A stretch of 64,000 nt of DNA, from NCBI RefSeq assembly GCF_001949125.1, contig NZ_MSTI01000091.1, positions 1-64,000 of the forward strand, read 5' to 3'. A model generated the notes under the pieces. The model saw only the letters and a list, made by a program, of their open reading frames with translations, had not been told where the DNA came from and made no database searches. The number at the start of each line of letters is the position of its first letter. The stretch's first letter is position 1. Both the position numbers and the translations under genes were made by a program. Below are positions 21,824 to 31,136 of the stretch, in pieces. This DNA comes from Deinococcus marmoris. GTDB lineage: Bacteria > Deinococcota > Deinococci > Deinococcales > Deinococcaceae.

Positions 21824-22579
21824 TCAGCCCTGATCGAGCGGACGGATCAGCAACTCGTTGACGTTCACGCGCTCCGGCTGGGTCACGGCGTAAAGGACGG
21901 CGGCGGCGATGTCCTCCGATTGCAGCATCTCCATGTCCTTGATCCGGCCCTCGTACATGTCCTTGGTCTGGGTGTGGGTGATGTGATCGGTCAGCTCGGT
22001 GGCGACGACGCCGGGTTCGATGACGGTCACGCGAATGCGGTCCTGTTTGGCTTCCTGCCGCAGCCCCTCGCTGAAGCCCCCCACCGCCCATTTGCTGGCG
22101 CTGTACCCGGCGCTCAGCGGACTGGCTCCGCGCCCCGACACCGAGGAGATGTTGACGATATGACCGCTCTTCTGCGGCTTCATCGTTTCCAGCGCGGCTT
22201 GCGAGAGGTGCATCAGCGCGGTGACGTTCAGGTCCATCATGCGCGTGAGGTCGCTGGGATCGCCGCCTGCCAGCGGGCCGAGCAGCATCACGCCCGCGTT
22301 GTTGACGACGATGTCCAGACGGCCCAGGGCCTCTACCGCCTGCCCCACCACCTCTGCCCCCTGCCCGGCCTGCGCCAGATCGGAGACGATCACGGCCACC
22401 TTGCCGCCCATGCCTTCAATCCTGCCCGCCAGCTCGTCCAGACGGTCCCTGCGCCGCGCCACCAATGCTACTGCCGCGCCGTGTTCGGCCAGTGCCAGCG
22501 CCGTCGCCTCACCAATGCCGCTGCTTGCGCCGGTCACGAGGGCCACTTTTCCTGCGAGTTTTCCGTTTTGCTGGGTCAT
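21824..22579 (-). CDS. SDR-family oxidoreductase (YdfG/clavulanate-dehydrogenase type)
   Basis: A 251-residue classical SDR: TGASSGIG, NNAGVMLLGPLAGG, NISSVSGRGASPLSAGYSASK, and a C-terminus EDIAAAVLYAVTQPERVNVNELLIRP that is typical of the NADP-dependent SDRs related to serine 3-dehydrogenase YdfG. It is the last gene of the long operon, and its ATG overlaps the M32 peptidase stop by four bases. Because related enzymes oxidise 3-hydroxy acids, it may handle hydroxy amino or hydroxy acids released by the peptidases. The substrate is not known. Confidence 0.85.
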   Translation of the reverse strand: MTQQNGKLAGKVALVTGASSGIGEATALALAEHGAAVALVARRRDRLDELAGRIEGMGGKVAVIVSDLAQAGQGAEVVGQAVEALGRLDIVVNNAGVMLLGPLAGGDPSDLTRMMDLNVTALMHLSQAALETMKPQKSGHIVNISSVSGRGASPLSAGYSASKWAVGGFSEGLRQEAKQDRIRVTVIEPGVVATELTDHITHTQTKDMYEGRIKDMEMLQSEDIAAAVLYAVTQPERVNVNELLIRPLDQG

Positions 22580-24111
22580 AGTATCTGCTCCTTTTGCGCC
22601 GTTTCATTTGTCTCGGCCAAGCCGTAGAGTTCGCCGTATTTGCCGCTGAGGTAATCCAGATACGGTTGCGGGTCAAGACCACGCCCGGTCACGCGTTCCA
22701 GCAACTCGTGGGGCGTGTAGATGCGCCCATGCTGGTAGATGTTGTCGGTCAGCCAGCCAAGAAGAGTGGCGTATTCGCCGCGCAGCAGCGTGTCTTCCAG
22801 TTCCGGCATCTGCTCTGTGGCCGCCGCATAGAACTGCGAGGCCATCACATTGCCGATGGTGTAGGTGGGAAACGAGCCGAACATGCCTGCTGACCAGTGG
22901 ATGTCCTGCAACACGCCCCTGGTGTCGTCCGGCACGTCCAATCCCAGATCAGCCTTGATGCGGGCGTTCCAGGCTTCGGGCAGGTCTTTGACCGCCAGTT
23001 CACCGCCGATCAGGGCGCGTTCCAGCTCTACCCGCAGCATGATGTGCAGGTCATAGGTCAGTTCGTCGGCCTCCACCCGGATCAGACTGGGACGCACGGT
23101 GTTGACGGCGCGGTGAAAGGCGGCGGTGTCCACGTCTGCGAGTGCTTCAGGAAACGCGGCCTGAAGCTGCGGGAAGTGCAGATCCCAGTAGGCCTTTGAT
23201 CGCCCGATGCGGTTTTCCCACAGCCGCGACTGGCTCTCGTGCGTGCCGTAGCTGGCCCCGCCCACCGCGTACAGGCCCAGCAGATCGCTGGCCAGCACCG
23301 TGCGGCTCAGCTCCGGGCGGACGCCCTGCTCGTACATGGCGTGTCCAGTCTCGTGCAGCGTGCCGAACAGTGCGCCCGACAGGAAGTTCTCCTGGATGCG
23401 GGTGGTGATCCGCACGTCCTGACGGGTAAAACTGATCTCAAAGGGGTGCGCCGATTCGTCCAGTCGCCCGCGCTCCGTGTCGTAGCCGAACTTCTGGGCC
23501 AGTGCCAGCGAGATGCTCTTTTGCGCTGCTGCCGGATACGAGCGGTTCAGGAATTCGCTGCGGGGTTGGGGCCGCTCCTGAATGGCCCGCAACAGCGGCA
23601 CATGATGGGCACGCAGTTGCTCAAACAGCGGCATGAGCGTCTCTACCGTCAGGCCTGGCTCGTACATGTTGAGCAGCGCGTCGTAGGGGTGGCCCTCGTA
23701 CCCCAGCGCCTCGGCCAATTGCTGGTTCAGTTCCACCATGCGCGTCAGGCCTGGAGCGAACAGGCCGAAGTCGTTGGCCGCTTTGGCGCGTGCCCACACG
23801 TCTTGTGCCTCAGATTTCAGCAGGGCCAGTTCGCGGGTCAGCTCGGCGGGAATACGCTTCAGCGCCGAGATGGCGTCCAGCGCCTGCTGAGCGGCGCGGT
23901 TCTCCACGTCATCACCGCTGACTGCCTGGGCCGCCGCCGCGTAGGCCGGATCAAGCAACTTTTCCTGTGCCAGCGCACTGACGGTGGCGAGTTGCTGGGC
24001 GCGGGGCGAACTGCCGCCTGCGGGCATCTGCGTGCGGGCGTCCCAGTTCAGGACGTTCAGGACGCACAACAGGTCATTGATTTCCGCCGAGCGGCGCTTG
24101 AATTCATTCAT
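22576..24111 (-). CDS. Thermostable carboxypeptidase, family M32
   Basis: The 511-residue protein matches carboxypeptidase Taq in length and motifs. The zinc-binding HEXXH is in TLHETGHAMYEQG, followed by the second-ligand region GTHESQSRLWEN, and the C-terminal half contains IRVEADELTYDLHIMLR, GVLQDIHWSAGMFGSFPTYTIGN and SGKYGELYGL. It removes C-terminal residues from peptides, with broad specificity, in the cytoplasm. The start ATG at 24111 overlaps the M20 stop (ATGA). It works next to the peptide transporter and the M20 dipeptidase, so uptake and hydrolysis are encoded together. Confidence 0.95.
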   Translation of the reverse strand: MNEFKRRSAEINDLLCVLNVLNWDARTQMPAGGSSPRAQQLATVSALAQEKLLDPAYAAAAQAVSGDDVENRAAQQALDAISALKRIPAELTRELALLKSEAQDVWARAKAANDFGLFAPGLTRMVELNQQLAEALGYEGHPYDALLNMYEPGLTVETLMPLFEQLRAHHVPLLRAIQERPQPRSEFLNRSYPAAAQKSISLALAQKFGYDTERGRLDESAHPFEISFTRQDVRITTRIQENFLSGALFGTLHETGHAMYEQGVRPELSRTVLASDLLGLYAVGGASYGTHESQSRLWENRIGRSKAYWDLHFPQLQAAFPEALADVDTAAFHRAVNTVRPSLIRVEADELTYDLHIMLRVELERALIGGELAVKDLPEAWNARIKADLGLDVPDDTRGVLQDIHWSAGMFGSFPTYTIGNVMASQFYAAATEQMPELEDTLLRGEYATLLGWLTDNIYQHGRIYTPHELLERVTGRGLDPQPYLDYLSGKYGELYGLAETNETAQKEQIL

Positions 24112-25529
24112 GGCTTGCTCTCCTGTTCCAGTTTCTTCTGTTCCAATTTCTTCTGGGCCAGTGTCCACCAGAACTGCGCCCAGGCTTGCTGGCCCTCGTA
24201 CAGCCTCGGCACACGGAAGAATTCGTTGGGGGCGTGGATGTCCTCGTCGCCTACCGCGAAGCTGAAGAACACGGTGTCCAGGCCGAGGGCGCTCTGGAAG
24301 GTTTCCAGCACGGGAATGCTGCCGCCCATGCCCACGTCCAGCGGGGGTTTGCCGTAGAGCCTGGCCAGCACTTCCCGCGCCACCACCGCGCCAGGGTGAT
24401 CGTCGGGCAGGCGGTACGCGCGTGCGCCGTGGTCACTGCCGTGAATCTCCAGGGTAACGCCGGGCGGCAGCCTGTCCTCCAGATGCTGCTGGAGCAGCGC
24501 GGCGATGCGCTCCGGCTCCTGCCCCGGCACCAGTCGGCAGGTGATCTTGGCGTGCGCCTCGCTGGGCAGCACCGTTTTCGTTCCCTCGCCCGTGTAACCG
24601 CCCCACATCCCGTTCACTTCCAGCGTGGGCCGGTGCCACTGGCGTTCCAGCGTGGAATACCCGGATTCGCCGTAGACGGCGGGCGCTCCAGTCTGGGTCA
24701 GGTACGCTTCGTCGGTGAACGGCAGTTGCTGGATGTCCCCGCGTTGCTGCGGCGTCAGCTCGGAAATACCGTCGTAAAAGCCCCGCACGGTCACGCGGCC
24801 CGATTCGTCATGCAGTCCGGCGATCAATGTCGCCAGCGCGTGCAGAGGATTGTGGACGCTGCCGCCGTGCCGCCCGGAGTGTAAATCCTTGGCGGGGCCG
24901 CGAACGGTGAGTTCCAGCGCCGCCAGCCCACGCGCACTCACCGTCAGCGAGGGGATATCCGCGCTCCACATGCCGCCATCGGCACTCAGGACGAAATCTG
25001 ATTTCAACCGCAGTGCGTTCTGCGCAACCAGCTCGTTCAGATGGGCGCTGCCGACTTCTTCCTCGCCTTCAAACAGAAATTTGAGGTTGAGGGGCAAGCT
25101 GCCCAGCGTGGACAGGTAGGCATCCACCACCTGGACGGTCAGCAGCAGCGGCCCCTTGTCGTCGCTGACGCCGCGCCCATAGATGCGCTCGCCCCTGACC
25201 GTGGGTGTGAACGGCGGCGTGTGCCACTTCTCCAGCGGATCGGGGGGCTGAACGTCGTAGTGGCCGTAGACGAGCAGCGTGGGGGCGTCCTCGCCCGCGT
25301 CCAGATATTCGGCGTAGACGGCGGTGTGCCCAGCCGTGGGCCACCGTTCTACAGTCTTGAGTCCGGCACGTTTCAGGCGCTCCGAGAGCCACAGTGCCGC
25401 CCGATCCATGTCGGATTTGTGGGCGGGCTGCGCGCTGACACTGGGAATACTGGCGAACTCAATCAACTCAGAAAGCGAATCTTTGGCGCGTTCGTTCAGC
25501 CGCACCAGCACATCATTCAGGCCGCTCAT
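24108..25529 (-). CDS. M20-family dipeptidase
   Basis: A 473-residue zinc peptidase of the CNDP/PepV-like type. It has LLVYGHYDVQPPDPLEKW (metal His and Asp), GRGVSDDKGPLL, LFEGEEEVGS (catalytic and metal Glu), SADGGMW, and late GGSIPVLETFQ with a C-terminal FSFAVGDEDIHAPNEF metal His. Such enzymes split dipeptides, including beta-alanyl and N-acyl dipeptides. The ATG at 25529 overlaps the SDR stop by four bases and gives the usual family N-terminus. Part of the twelve-gene operon. Confidence 0.92.
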   Translation of the reverse strand: MSGLNDVLVRLNERAKDSLSELIEFASIPSVSAQPAHKSDMDRAALWLSERLKRAGLKTVERWPTAGHTAVYAEYLDAGEDAPTLLVYGHYDVQPPDPLEKWHTPPFTPTVRGERIYGRGVSDDKGPLLLTVQVVDAYLSTLGSLPLNLKFLFEGEEEVGSAHLNELVAQNALRLKSDFVLSADGGMWSADIPSLTVSARGLAALELTVRGPAKDLHSGRHGGSVHNPLHALATLIAGLHDESGRVTVRGFYDGISELTPQQRGDIQQLPFTDEAYLTQTGAPAVYGESGYSTLERQWHRPTLEVNGMWGGYTGEGTKTVLPSEAHAKITCRLVPGQEPERIAALLQQHLEDRLPPGVTLEIHGSDHGARAYRLPDDHPGAVVAREVLARLYGKPPLDVGMGGSIPVLETFQSALGLDTVFFSFAVGDEDIHAPNEFFRVPRLYEGQQAWAQFWWTLAQKKLEQKKLEQESKP

Positions 25530-26296
25530 TTGCCACCGTCCACGCTTAGGACTTGCCCGGTAATCCAGCCCGCCTGCTCTGAAGCGAAGAACAGCACGGC
25601 GTTGGCGATGTCTTCCGGCGTTCCCAGGCGCTTCAGGGCGATGCCGTCCAGCAGTTTGCGCTGCCCTTCCTCGCCGTAGCTGTCCCACTGGCGCTCGGTG
25701 GTGGGATTGCTGCGGACAAAGCCGGGAGCGACGTTGTTCACCGTGATGCCCCACGCGCCCAACTCGTGCGCCAGTTGCCGGGTCAGACCGATCTGGGCGG
25801 CCTTGGCACTGGCATACGCCTGAATCCCGGTCAGGCTGATGCCCAGGCCCGCGCCGCTGGAGATGTTGACGATCCGGCCCGATTTGTGGGCTTTCATGTG
25901 CGGGGCCACCGCCTGCGCGAAGAAAAATGCCCCGTCCACGTTGACGGCGAAGATGGCCTGCCAGTCGGCAGGACTGATGTCCTCAATGGGGCGGCCCACC
26001 TGTCCGCGCACGCCGCCCGCGTTGTTGACCAGCACATCCACGCGGCCCGTTTCCGCCACGGCTTCAGCCACGAACGCGCCCACAGCAGCGGCGTCGCCCA
26101 CATCCACTGCTCTGGTCTGGATGGTCAGACCGTCGTGGTGGGCCAGCCTTGCTGTCTCCCCCAGACCCTCGGTGTTCACGTCACAGGCCCAGACTGCTGC
26201 CCCTTCCCAGGCGAAGGCGTGGGCAATCGCGCGCCCGAAGCCGTGCGCCGCCCCGGTGACGATCACCGTCTGGCCTGCGAAGCGTTCGGCGCTCAC
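25526..26296 (-). CDS. SDR-family oxidoreductase
   Basis: A 256-residue SDR starting at GTG (overlapping the PanE-like stop as GTGA). Motifs are TGAAHGFGRA, NNAGGVRGQVG, NISSGAGLGISLTGIQAYASAK, NNVAPGFVRSNPTTERQWDSYG and WITGQVLSVDGGK. The extended loop after the Pro-Gly motif (NPTTERQWDSYGEEGQRKLLDGIALKR) is family-specific but not one I can name. The place directly after a ketoacid reductase-like gene suggests handling of hydroxy or keto acids. Confidence 0.85.
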   Translation of the reverse strand: MSAERFAGQTVIVTGAAHGFGRAIAHAFAWEGAAVWACDVNTEGLGETARLAHHDGLTIQTRAVDVGDAAAVGAFVAEAVAETGRVDVLVNNAGGVRGQVGRPIEDISPADWQAIFAVNVDGAFFFAQAVAPHMKAHKSGRIVNISSGAGLGISLTGIQAYASAKAAQIGLTRQLAHELGAWGITVNNVAPGFVRSNPTTERQWDSYGEEGQRKLLDGIALKRLGTPEDIANAVLFFASEQAGWITGQVLSVDGGK

Positions 26297-27336
26297 GCCT
26301 GCTCCTGAAGCAGAAGCCCACGCAGGTCAGCCAGATTGCCCTGGCTCAGCTCGCGGGTTCCAGCTTCTATCTCGTGAATCAGCGCGATCAGGCGGGCGTT
26401 GAGCGGGGTGGGAACGCCGTGCTGGCCTCCAAAATGCACCACCCAGCCCAGTTGTGCGTCCACCTCCGTGGTGCGTTTGCGAACGGCCAGATCACGCCAG
26501 ATGCCGCTGTGGGTCTTGGCGCTGCGGCGGTTGAAGGCCACCATCTCGTCCAGACTCTGTGCGGCTGCCGCGTCGCCTGCGTCTGGCAGGAAGGCCGCCG
26601 GGTCAAAGCCGTTGAAAGCTTCGGGGGTGACGCCGTGTGCCAGGGCCACCCGCATGACCTCGCGGCCCAGTTCGGTGTACAGGGCGCGGTCTTCGGGCTG
26701 CTCAAGTGCGTCGGCGATGCTGTCGTTGGTAATGGCGGTGGCAAACAGCAGCGCCCCGTAAGCCAGCTTGCTCCACAGGTAGCCGAAGACATTCGGACTG
26801 AGAATGGCGTCCGGTTCAAAGTGCGTCAGCATCTGGTGGAGCTGCCGCGCCCGCCCGGTCAACTCTCCGTCCTGCTCGCCGATGACCACCACGCCGCGCC
26901 CGCCGTAATGCACCACGCCGGGTTCCAGATAATCCGCACCGAAGTTGACGAAGCTGCCCAGCACGCGCTGGGGCGGGATGTGATCGTTGATGATCAGCGG
27001 GTTGAGGCCGTTCTGGATGGACAGCACCACGCCCTCCGGGCTGAGATGCGGCGCAAGGGCTTTGGCCGCCGCCGCCGTGTGTTGCGCCTTGGTACACAGC
27101 AAAATGGTGTCCCACTGGCCCTGCAAGGCGTCCGGGGTGAAAGCGGACGCTGTCACCCTGAAATCCCCAAACGGCCCGTTGATGCTCAGTCCATGCCTGT
27201 TAATGGCCTGGACATGATCGGCGTCCACATCCACGAAGGTCACGTCATAGCCATCCCGAACCAGATACGCGCCAATCGTGCCGCCGATGGCTCCGGCTCC
27301 CCAGACCAGCAGGCGTTGCGGGCCTTGCTCGTTCAC
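26293..27336 (-). CDS. Ketopantoate reductase-like (PanE/ApbA family) protein
   Basis: A 347-residue protein with Rossmann motif VWGAGAIGGTIGAYL, LLCTKAQHTAAAA (Lys of the family), SIQNGLNP (Asn), and a C-terminal helical domain containing WSKLAYGALLFATAITND. Family members reduce 2-oxo acids to 2-hydroxy acids with NADPH; the prototype makes pantoate. I start it at the GTG (27336) that forms a GTGA overlap with the upstream stop, as for its neighbours; a GTG three codons earlier is possible. No panB or panC gene is near, so a catabolic 2-oxo or 2-hydroxy acid role is more likely than pantothenate synthesis. Confidence 0.82.
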   Translation of the reverse strand: MNEQGPQRLLVWGAGAIGGTIGAYLVRDGYDVTFVDVDADHVQAINRHGLSINGPFGDFRVTASAFTPDALQGQWDTILLCTKAQHTAAAAKALAPHLSPEGVVLSIQNGLNPLIINDHIPPQRVLGSFVNFGADYLEPGVVHYGGRGVVVIGEQDGELTGRARQLHQMLTHFEPDAILSPNVFGYLWSKLAYGALLFATAITNDSIADALEQPEDRALYTELGREVMRVALAHGVTPEAFNGFDPAAFLPDAGDAAAAQSLDEMVAFNRRSAKTHSGIWRDLAVRKRTTEVDAQLGWVVHFGGQHGVPTPLNARLIALIHEIEAGTRELSQGNLADLRGLLLQEQA

Positions 27337-28040
27337 CCGGCCCACCCGCCTTCCAGCAGGGCGCGGGTTTCCGCCACGGCCACATCCCAGATGGCGTGCA
27401 TATCGGCGTCGGGGCGCTGAAATTTGCCGCCGAAATTGCCCTCGCCCAGATACTCGCGCAGGGCCTTGGGGCCAAGCAACCGCATGTGGTCAAAGTCAAT
27501 CCCGGTTTTCTCGGTGTCCGGCATCTCCACGCCGTCCAGCCGCGTCCAGGGAAAATTTTCCATCCAGGAGGCGTGGCTGGCGTTGCTGTCGGTGGCCTGC
27601 ACCTTGGCCCAGACCCCCGGCGCGTTCCACCAGTTGTGAAACTTGACCTGCGTGCCGGGGTGATCGGCCATCCACTCGGCGGCAAAACCCTGCGCCGGGG
27701 TATTGCCGCCGTGCCCGTTGACGATCAGGATTCGCCGGAAGCCCTGTTCGTGCAGGTCGTCCAGAATGTCGCGCACGATGGCCAGATATGTCTGTACCCG
27801 GATATTGATGCTGCCCGGATAGGCCCGGAAGTACGGCGTGATGCCGTAGGGCAGGACGGGAAATACGGGCACGCCAGAGTCGCCCACCGCGTCCTGTGCC
27901 AGCTTGAAGGGCAGGATGTTGTCCACGCACAGGCTCAGGTGCGCGTGCTGCTCGGTGCTGCCCAGCGGGAGGATGCAGCGGTCGTCGGTCTTGAGGTATT
28001 CCTCCACCTGCATCCAGTTCATCTGTTCAATCGCGGTCAT
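27333..28040 (-). CDS. Creatininase-family amidohydrolase
   Basis: A 235-residue metal hydrolase with the creatininase fold. It has LPLGSTEQHAHLSLCVDN (metal-binding Glu, His, Asp), a central PVLPYGITPYFRAYPGSINIRV, the hallmark NGHGGNTPAQGF, and downstream HNWWNAPGV and DMHAIWDVAVAETRALL. Family members open amide bonds in small compounds (creatinine, formamidopyrimidines, mycofactocin precursor). It starts with ATG overlapping the gntR stop and comes first among the catabolic genes after the transporter and regulator. The Trp-rich WW segment resembles creatinine amidohydrolase, but no creatinase gene is present, so the substrate is open. Confidence 0.85.
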   Translation of the reverse strand: MTAIEQMNWMQVEEYLKTDDRCILPLGSTEQHAHLSLCVDNILPFKLAQDAVGDSGVPVFPVLPYGITPYFRAYPGSINIRVQTYLAIVRDILDDLHEQGFRRILIVNGHGGNTPAQGFAAEWMADHPGTQVKFHNWWNAPGVWAKVQATDSNASHASWMENFPWTRLDGVEMPDTEKTGIDFDHMRLLGPKALREYLGEGNFGGKFQRPDADMHAIWDVAVAETRALLEGGWAG

Positions 28041-29104
28041 GACAACTCCTTTTTGGGCATGGGTTGAGGCGGTGGCCGTGTGGATCTCTGCGTGGTTCGC
28101 TGTGTCGTTCTCTGGGCGGCCACGGCGGGCAGCACCAGCCCCTCCACGTCGCGCGGATCGACGATGTGGCGGTATTCCAGAGAAGGTTTGTTGGGCATCA
28201 GCGCCCTCACGGTTTCGGAGCCGGTGGCGTAGATGGCCACGTCACACGAATCCAGCACGCCCTGCAAATCGGTGGCGTGCAGGTGGGTGGCCTGAATGGC
28301 GGAAATATGCGGCGCAAAGCGTTTGACACCGCCCAGAAAGGTGGGCAGAAATTCCTCGAAGGTCGCCACAATCGCCAGACGGATCATGGGATTGAGGGCG
28401 GCCAGCGCCGCGCGGGTGCGCTGCGAGGGGATGAAGCCCACTGGAATGACCTCCCAGCCGGGCAAGAGTGCGTGGGTTTCGGATAAACGGTGGGCCAGCG
28501 CCAGCACCACGTCGGCGTTCTGCGCGTCGGCGTGTGAGCGCCCGGAGCGCAGGTCGTCCAGCGTGACCGCCAGCACCCGGTCCCCGGCGGGCAGCGCCGC
28601 CTGCACATCCGCCGCGTAACTGCGGGTGGCGTCTGCAAACAGGCCCACCAGCAGCACGCTGACACCGATCTGGGGCGGACGTGCGCCGCGCGCGATCAGG
28701 GCGTTCATGGCTTCCCCGATCTGGCGCAGGCTGTAGCCCTCGCCCTCGGCCTGTGCCAGCGTGTCTGACAGCAGGCGGGTCAGCCGCGCCGGATCGGGGC
28801 CGGGCGGAGGCTGCGGCGCGTCGGCCACGAACGTTCCGCGCCCGCGTGCAGTTACGATCAGGCCCAGCCCCAGCAGCTCCTTGTACACGCCGGCCACGGT
28901 CATGTGCGCCACGCCCAGTTCCTGCGATAGCTCGCGCACACTGGGCAGCCGCGCGCCGCGTGGAATATCCCCGCAGGCGATGCCGTATTCCAGTTGCCCG
29001 CGCAGTTGCGCCCCCACCGGAACGGCCAGCGTGCGGTCTATGCCCAGCGGCCACGTAAAAGTCTCGGAGGCTCCGAGCGACGCGTCCATCACTGAAGATT
29101 TCAC
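28037..29104 (-). CDS. GntR-type regulator with large effector domain
   Basis: A 355-residue protein. Residues of about 30-95 form a winged helix: YGIACGDIPRGARLPSVREL, LGVAHMTVAGVYKELLGLGL and GRGTFVADAP. The rest (about 100-340) looks like an alpha/beta effector domain with VLLVGLFADATRSYAADVQAA and NADVVLALAHRLSE, resembling periplasmic-binding or LacI-type sensor folds, not FCD or UTRA. It lies inside the operon, overlapping the ATPase gene (GTGA) and the amidohydrolase gene (ATGA), so it is made together with the genes it presumably controls. A later ATG (29089) is possible. The tail is rich in Thr, Gln and Arg repeats. Confidence 0.75.
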   Translation of the reverse strand: MKSSVMDASLGASETFTWPLGIDRTLAVPVGAQLRGQLEYGIACGDIPRGARLPSVRELSQELGVAHMTVAGVYKELLGLGLIVTARGRGTFVADAPQPPPGPDPARLTRLLSDTLAQAEGEGYSLRQIGEAMNALIARGARPPQIGVSVLLVGLFADATRSYAADVQAALPAGDRVLAVTLDDLRSGRSHADAQNADVVLALAHRLSETHALLPGWEVIPVGFIPSQRTRAALAALNPMIRLAIVATFEEFLPTFLGGVKRFAPHISAIQATHLHATDLQGVLDSCDVAIYATGSETVRALMPNKPSLEYRHIVDPRDVEGLVLPAVAAQRTTQRTTQRSTRPPPQPMPKKELS

Positions 29105-30135
29105 GTTGTCACTTTAGCGAGGCCAGCATGGGCTGGATCGTACAGATGGCAGGCCACCTCTGGGCCATCCTCCAGTTTCAGGAGCGCGGGCCGCTCGGTG
29201 GCGCAGCGGTCAAAGGCGTGCGGACAGCGCGTGCGGAAAGCGCAGCCACTCGGCACGTTCAGCGGACTGGGCAACTCGCCCGTGATGGCCGGGGCCGCCG
29301 TGCGCCTGCTGGGATCGAGGGTGGGCGCGGCGGCCAGCAGGGCCTGCGTGTAGGGATGGCGCGGCGTGGTGAAGATCGTTTGCGTGTCCGAGATCTCCAC
29401 CACCCGGCCCAGGTACATCACCGCCACCCGGTGCGAGATGTGGCGCACCAGCCGCAAGTCATGGGCCACGAACAGCACGGTGAGGTCCAGGCGTTCCTGA
29501 AGCTCCAGCAGCAGATTGACCACCTGTGCCTGCACCGACACATCCAGCGCAGACACCAGCTCATCGGCGATCAGACATTCCGGCTCCAGCGCCAGCGCCC
29601 GCGCGATGCCGATGCGCTGGCGCTGGCCGCCAGAGAACTCGTGCGGCAGGCGTCCGGCGGCTTCGGGCGGCAGGCCCACCAGCTTCAGCAATTCGCGCAC
29701 GCGGGCGGGTTGATCGGCAGGTGGGCGCATCTTGTGGACGCTCAACGCCTCGCGCAGCACGGCTTCCACGGTCATGCGCGGGTTGAGACTGGAATACGGG
29801 TCCTGAAAGATCATCTGCACCCGGCGGTTGTACTGCCGCAGGTCCGCGCCGCGCAGCGCCAGCACGTCTGAATCGCCGTAACGGACGCTGCCCCGGTCTG
29901 CGTCGTATAGCCGCACCAGCGTGCGCGCCAGCGTGGATTTGCCGCAGCCGCTCTCGCCCACGATGCCCAGCGTCTCGCCGCGCCGCACCGTGAGTTCCAC
30001 GTCAGTCAGGGCCGCCACCGCGCGTTGTGGCTGTCCGCGCCAGCGTGAGAGCAGGCTTTGAGCCACCGGAAAGGTCTTGGTCAGGCCGTGAATTTCCATC
30101 AGCGGAGGGGTGGTAGGGGAGAGAGGAGCAGTCAT
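29101..30135 (-). CDS. Dipeptide-type ABC ATPase, DppF-like
   Basis: A 344-residue ATPase: Walker A GESGCGKST, signature SGGQRQRIGIARAL, Walker B LIADELVSALD and switch VAHDL. The C-terminal OppF-type extension is present, with cysteines in FRTRCPHAFDRCATERPALL that in this family hold an iron-sulfur cluster. Pairs with the DppD-like ATPase. Its ATG overlaps the upstream stop by four bases. It may also serve the ATPase-less transporter at 17.5-21 kb. Confidence 0.93.
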   Translation of the reverse strand: MTAPLSPTTPPLMEIHGLTKTFPVAQSLLSRWRGQPQRAVAALTDVELTVRRGETLGIVGESGCGKSTLARTLVRLYDADRGSVRYGDSDVLALRGADLRQYNRRVQMIFQDPYSSLNPRMTVEAVLREALSVHKMRPPADQPARVRELLKLVGLPPEAAGRLPHEFSGGQRQRIGIARALALEPECLIADELVSALDVSVQAQVVNLLLELQERLDLTVLFVAHDLRLVRHISHRVAVMYLGRVVEISDTQTIFTTPRHPYTQALLAAAPTLDPSRRTAAPAITGELPSPLNVPSGCAFRTRCPHAFDRCATERPALLKLEDGPEVACHLYDPAHAGLAKVTT

Positions 30136-31136
30136 ACGCCCACCTCCTCAGGTGTGGATTTAAGGGCGGGTAGCTCGCTGTAATGAACGCAAGCGCTGAA
30201 GCGTCCCGGCGCGACCTCAAGAAGTGGCGGTTCGCCCACCCGGCAGTCGTCGGTCACGTACTCGCAACGCGGCGCGAAGGGGCAACCGGGCGGCAGAGAA
30301 CGCAAATCGGGTGGCCCGCCAGGAATCGGCTGCAAGGGGCGGCGATGTTCCCCGGCCCCCGGCAGGCTCCGCATCAGGCCCAGCGTGTAGGCGTGTTTGG
30401 GCGCGTGGAATAGATCGTTGACTCCTGCCGTCTCCACCAGTCGTCCGCCGTACATCACGGCCACCCGGTCACACGTTTGCGCCACCACGCCCAGATCGTG
30501 CGTGACCAGAATGACGCTCATGTGCATCTCCTCGCGCAGCCGCAGCAGCAGCCTGAGAATCTGATCCTGAATGGTCACGTCCAGCGCTGTCGTCGGCTCA
30601 TCCGCCAGTAGCAACTGCGGCTCGGAGGCCAGCGCGATGGCGATCATGGCCCGCTGGCGCATCCCGCCGGAGAACTGATGGGGGTAGTCTGCGAGACGGG
30701 CGCGGGGGCTGGGAATGCCTGTCAAATCCAGCAACTCGGCAGCTCTGTCCTGTGCCGCCTTACCCCGCAGCCCTTTGTGTTCGCGCAGGTTTTCCCCGAT
30801 CTGCTCACCCACCGTCAGCACCGGATTCAGCGCTGACATCGGCTCCTGAAAGATCATGCTGATCCGCCCACCGCGCACGTCCCGCAGTTTGGATTCGGAG
30901 GAATCCAGCAAATTTTTCCCGCCGTACTCCACTGTTCCCGTCATCTGAATCGGCGGGCGGTGAAGGCGGATCAACGAGCGCAGGGTGACACTTTTCCCGC
31001 TGCCCGATTCGCCCACCAGGCCCAGCATCTCGCCGGGCATCAGGTCAAAGTTGACGCCGCGCACGGCATGCAGGACACCGCCCGGTGTGGGAATGCGGAC
31101 ATTCAGATCACGCACTTTGAGAAGCGGCGCGGTCAT
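30132..31136 (-). CDS. Dipeptide-type ABC ATPase, DppD-like
   Basis: A 334-residue ATPase: Walker [29 protein letters not shown], signature [16 protein letters not shown], Walker [12 protein letters not shown] and switch VTHDLGVV. The C-terminus has [21 protein letters not shown], the cysteine cluster of OppD-type ATPases. The start at 31136 ([13 protein letters not shown]) overlaps the DppC-like stop (ATGA); the longer frame upstream is a read-through. Confidence 0.94.
   Translation of the reverse strand: MTAPLLKVRDLNVRIPTPGGVLHAVRGVNFDLMPGEMLGLVGESGSGKSVTLRSLIRLHRPPIQMTGTVEYGGKNLLDSSESKLRDVRGGRISMIFQEPMSALNPVLTVGEQIGENLREHKGLRGKAAQDRAAELLDLTGIPSPRARLADYPHQFSGGMRQRAMIAIALASEPQLLLADEPTTALDVTIQDQILRLLLRLREEMHMSVILVTHDLGVVAQTCDRVAVMYGGRLVETAGVNDLFHAPKHAYTLGLMRSLPGAGEHRRPLQPIPGGPPDLRSLPPGCPFAPRCEYVTDDCRVGEPPLLEVAPGRFSACVHYSELPALKSTPEEVGV

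Noticed and set aside
26293..27336. panE of pantothenate synthesis
   Set aside because: The gene sits in a catabolic operon without panB or panC; a related 2-oxo acid reductase is more likely, so no symbol was given.
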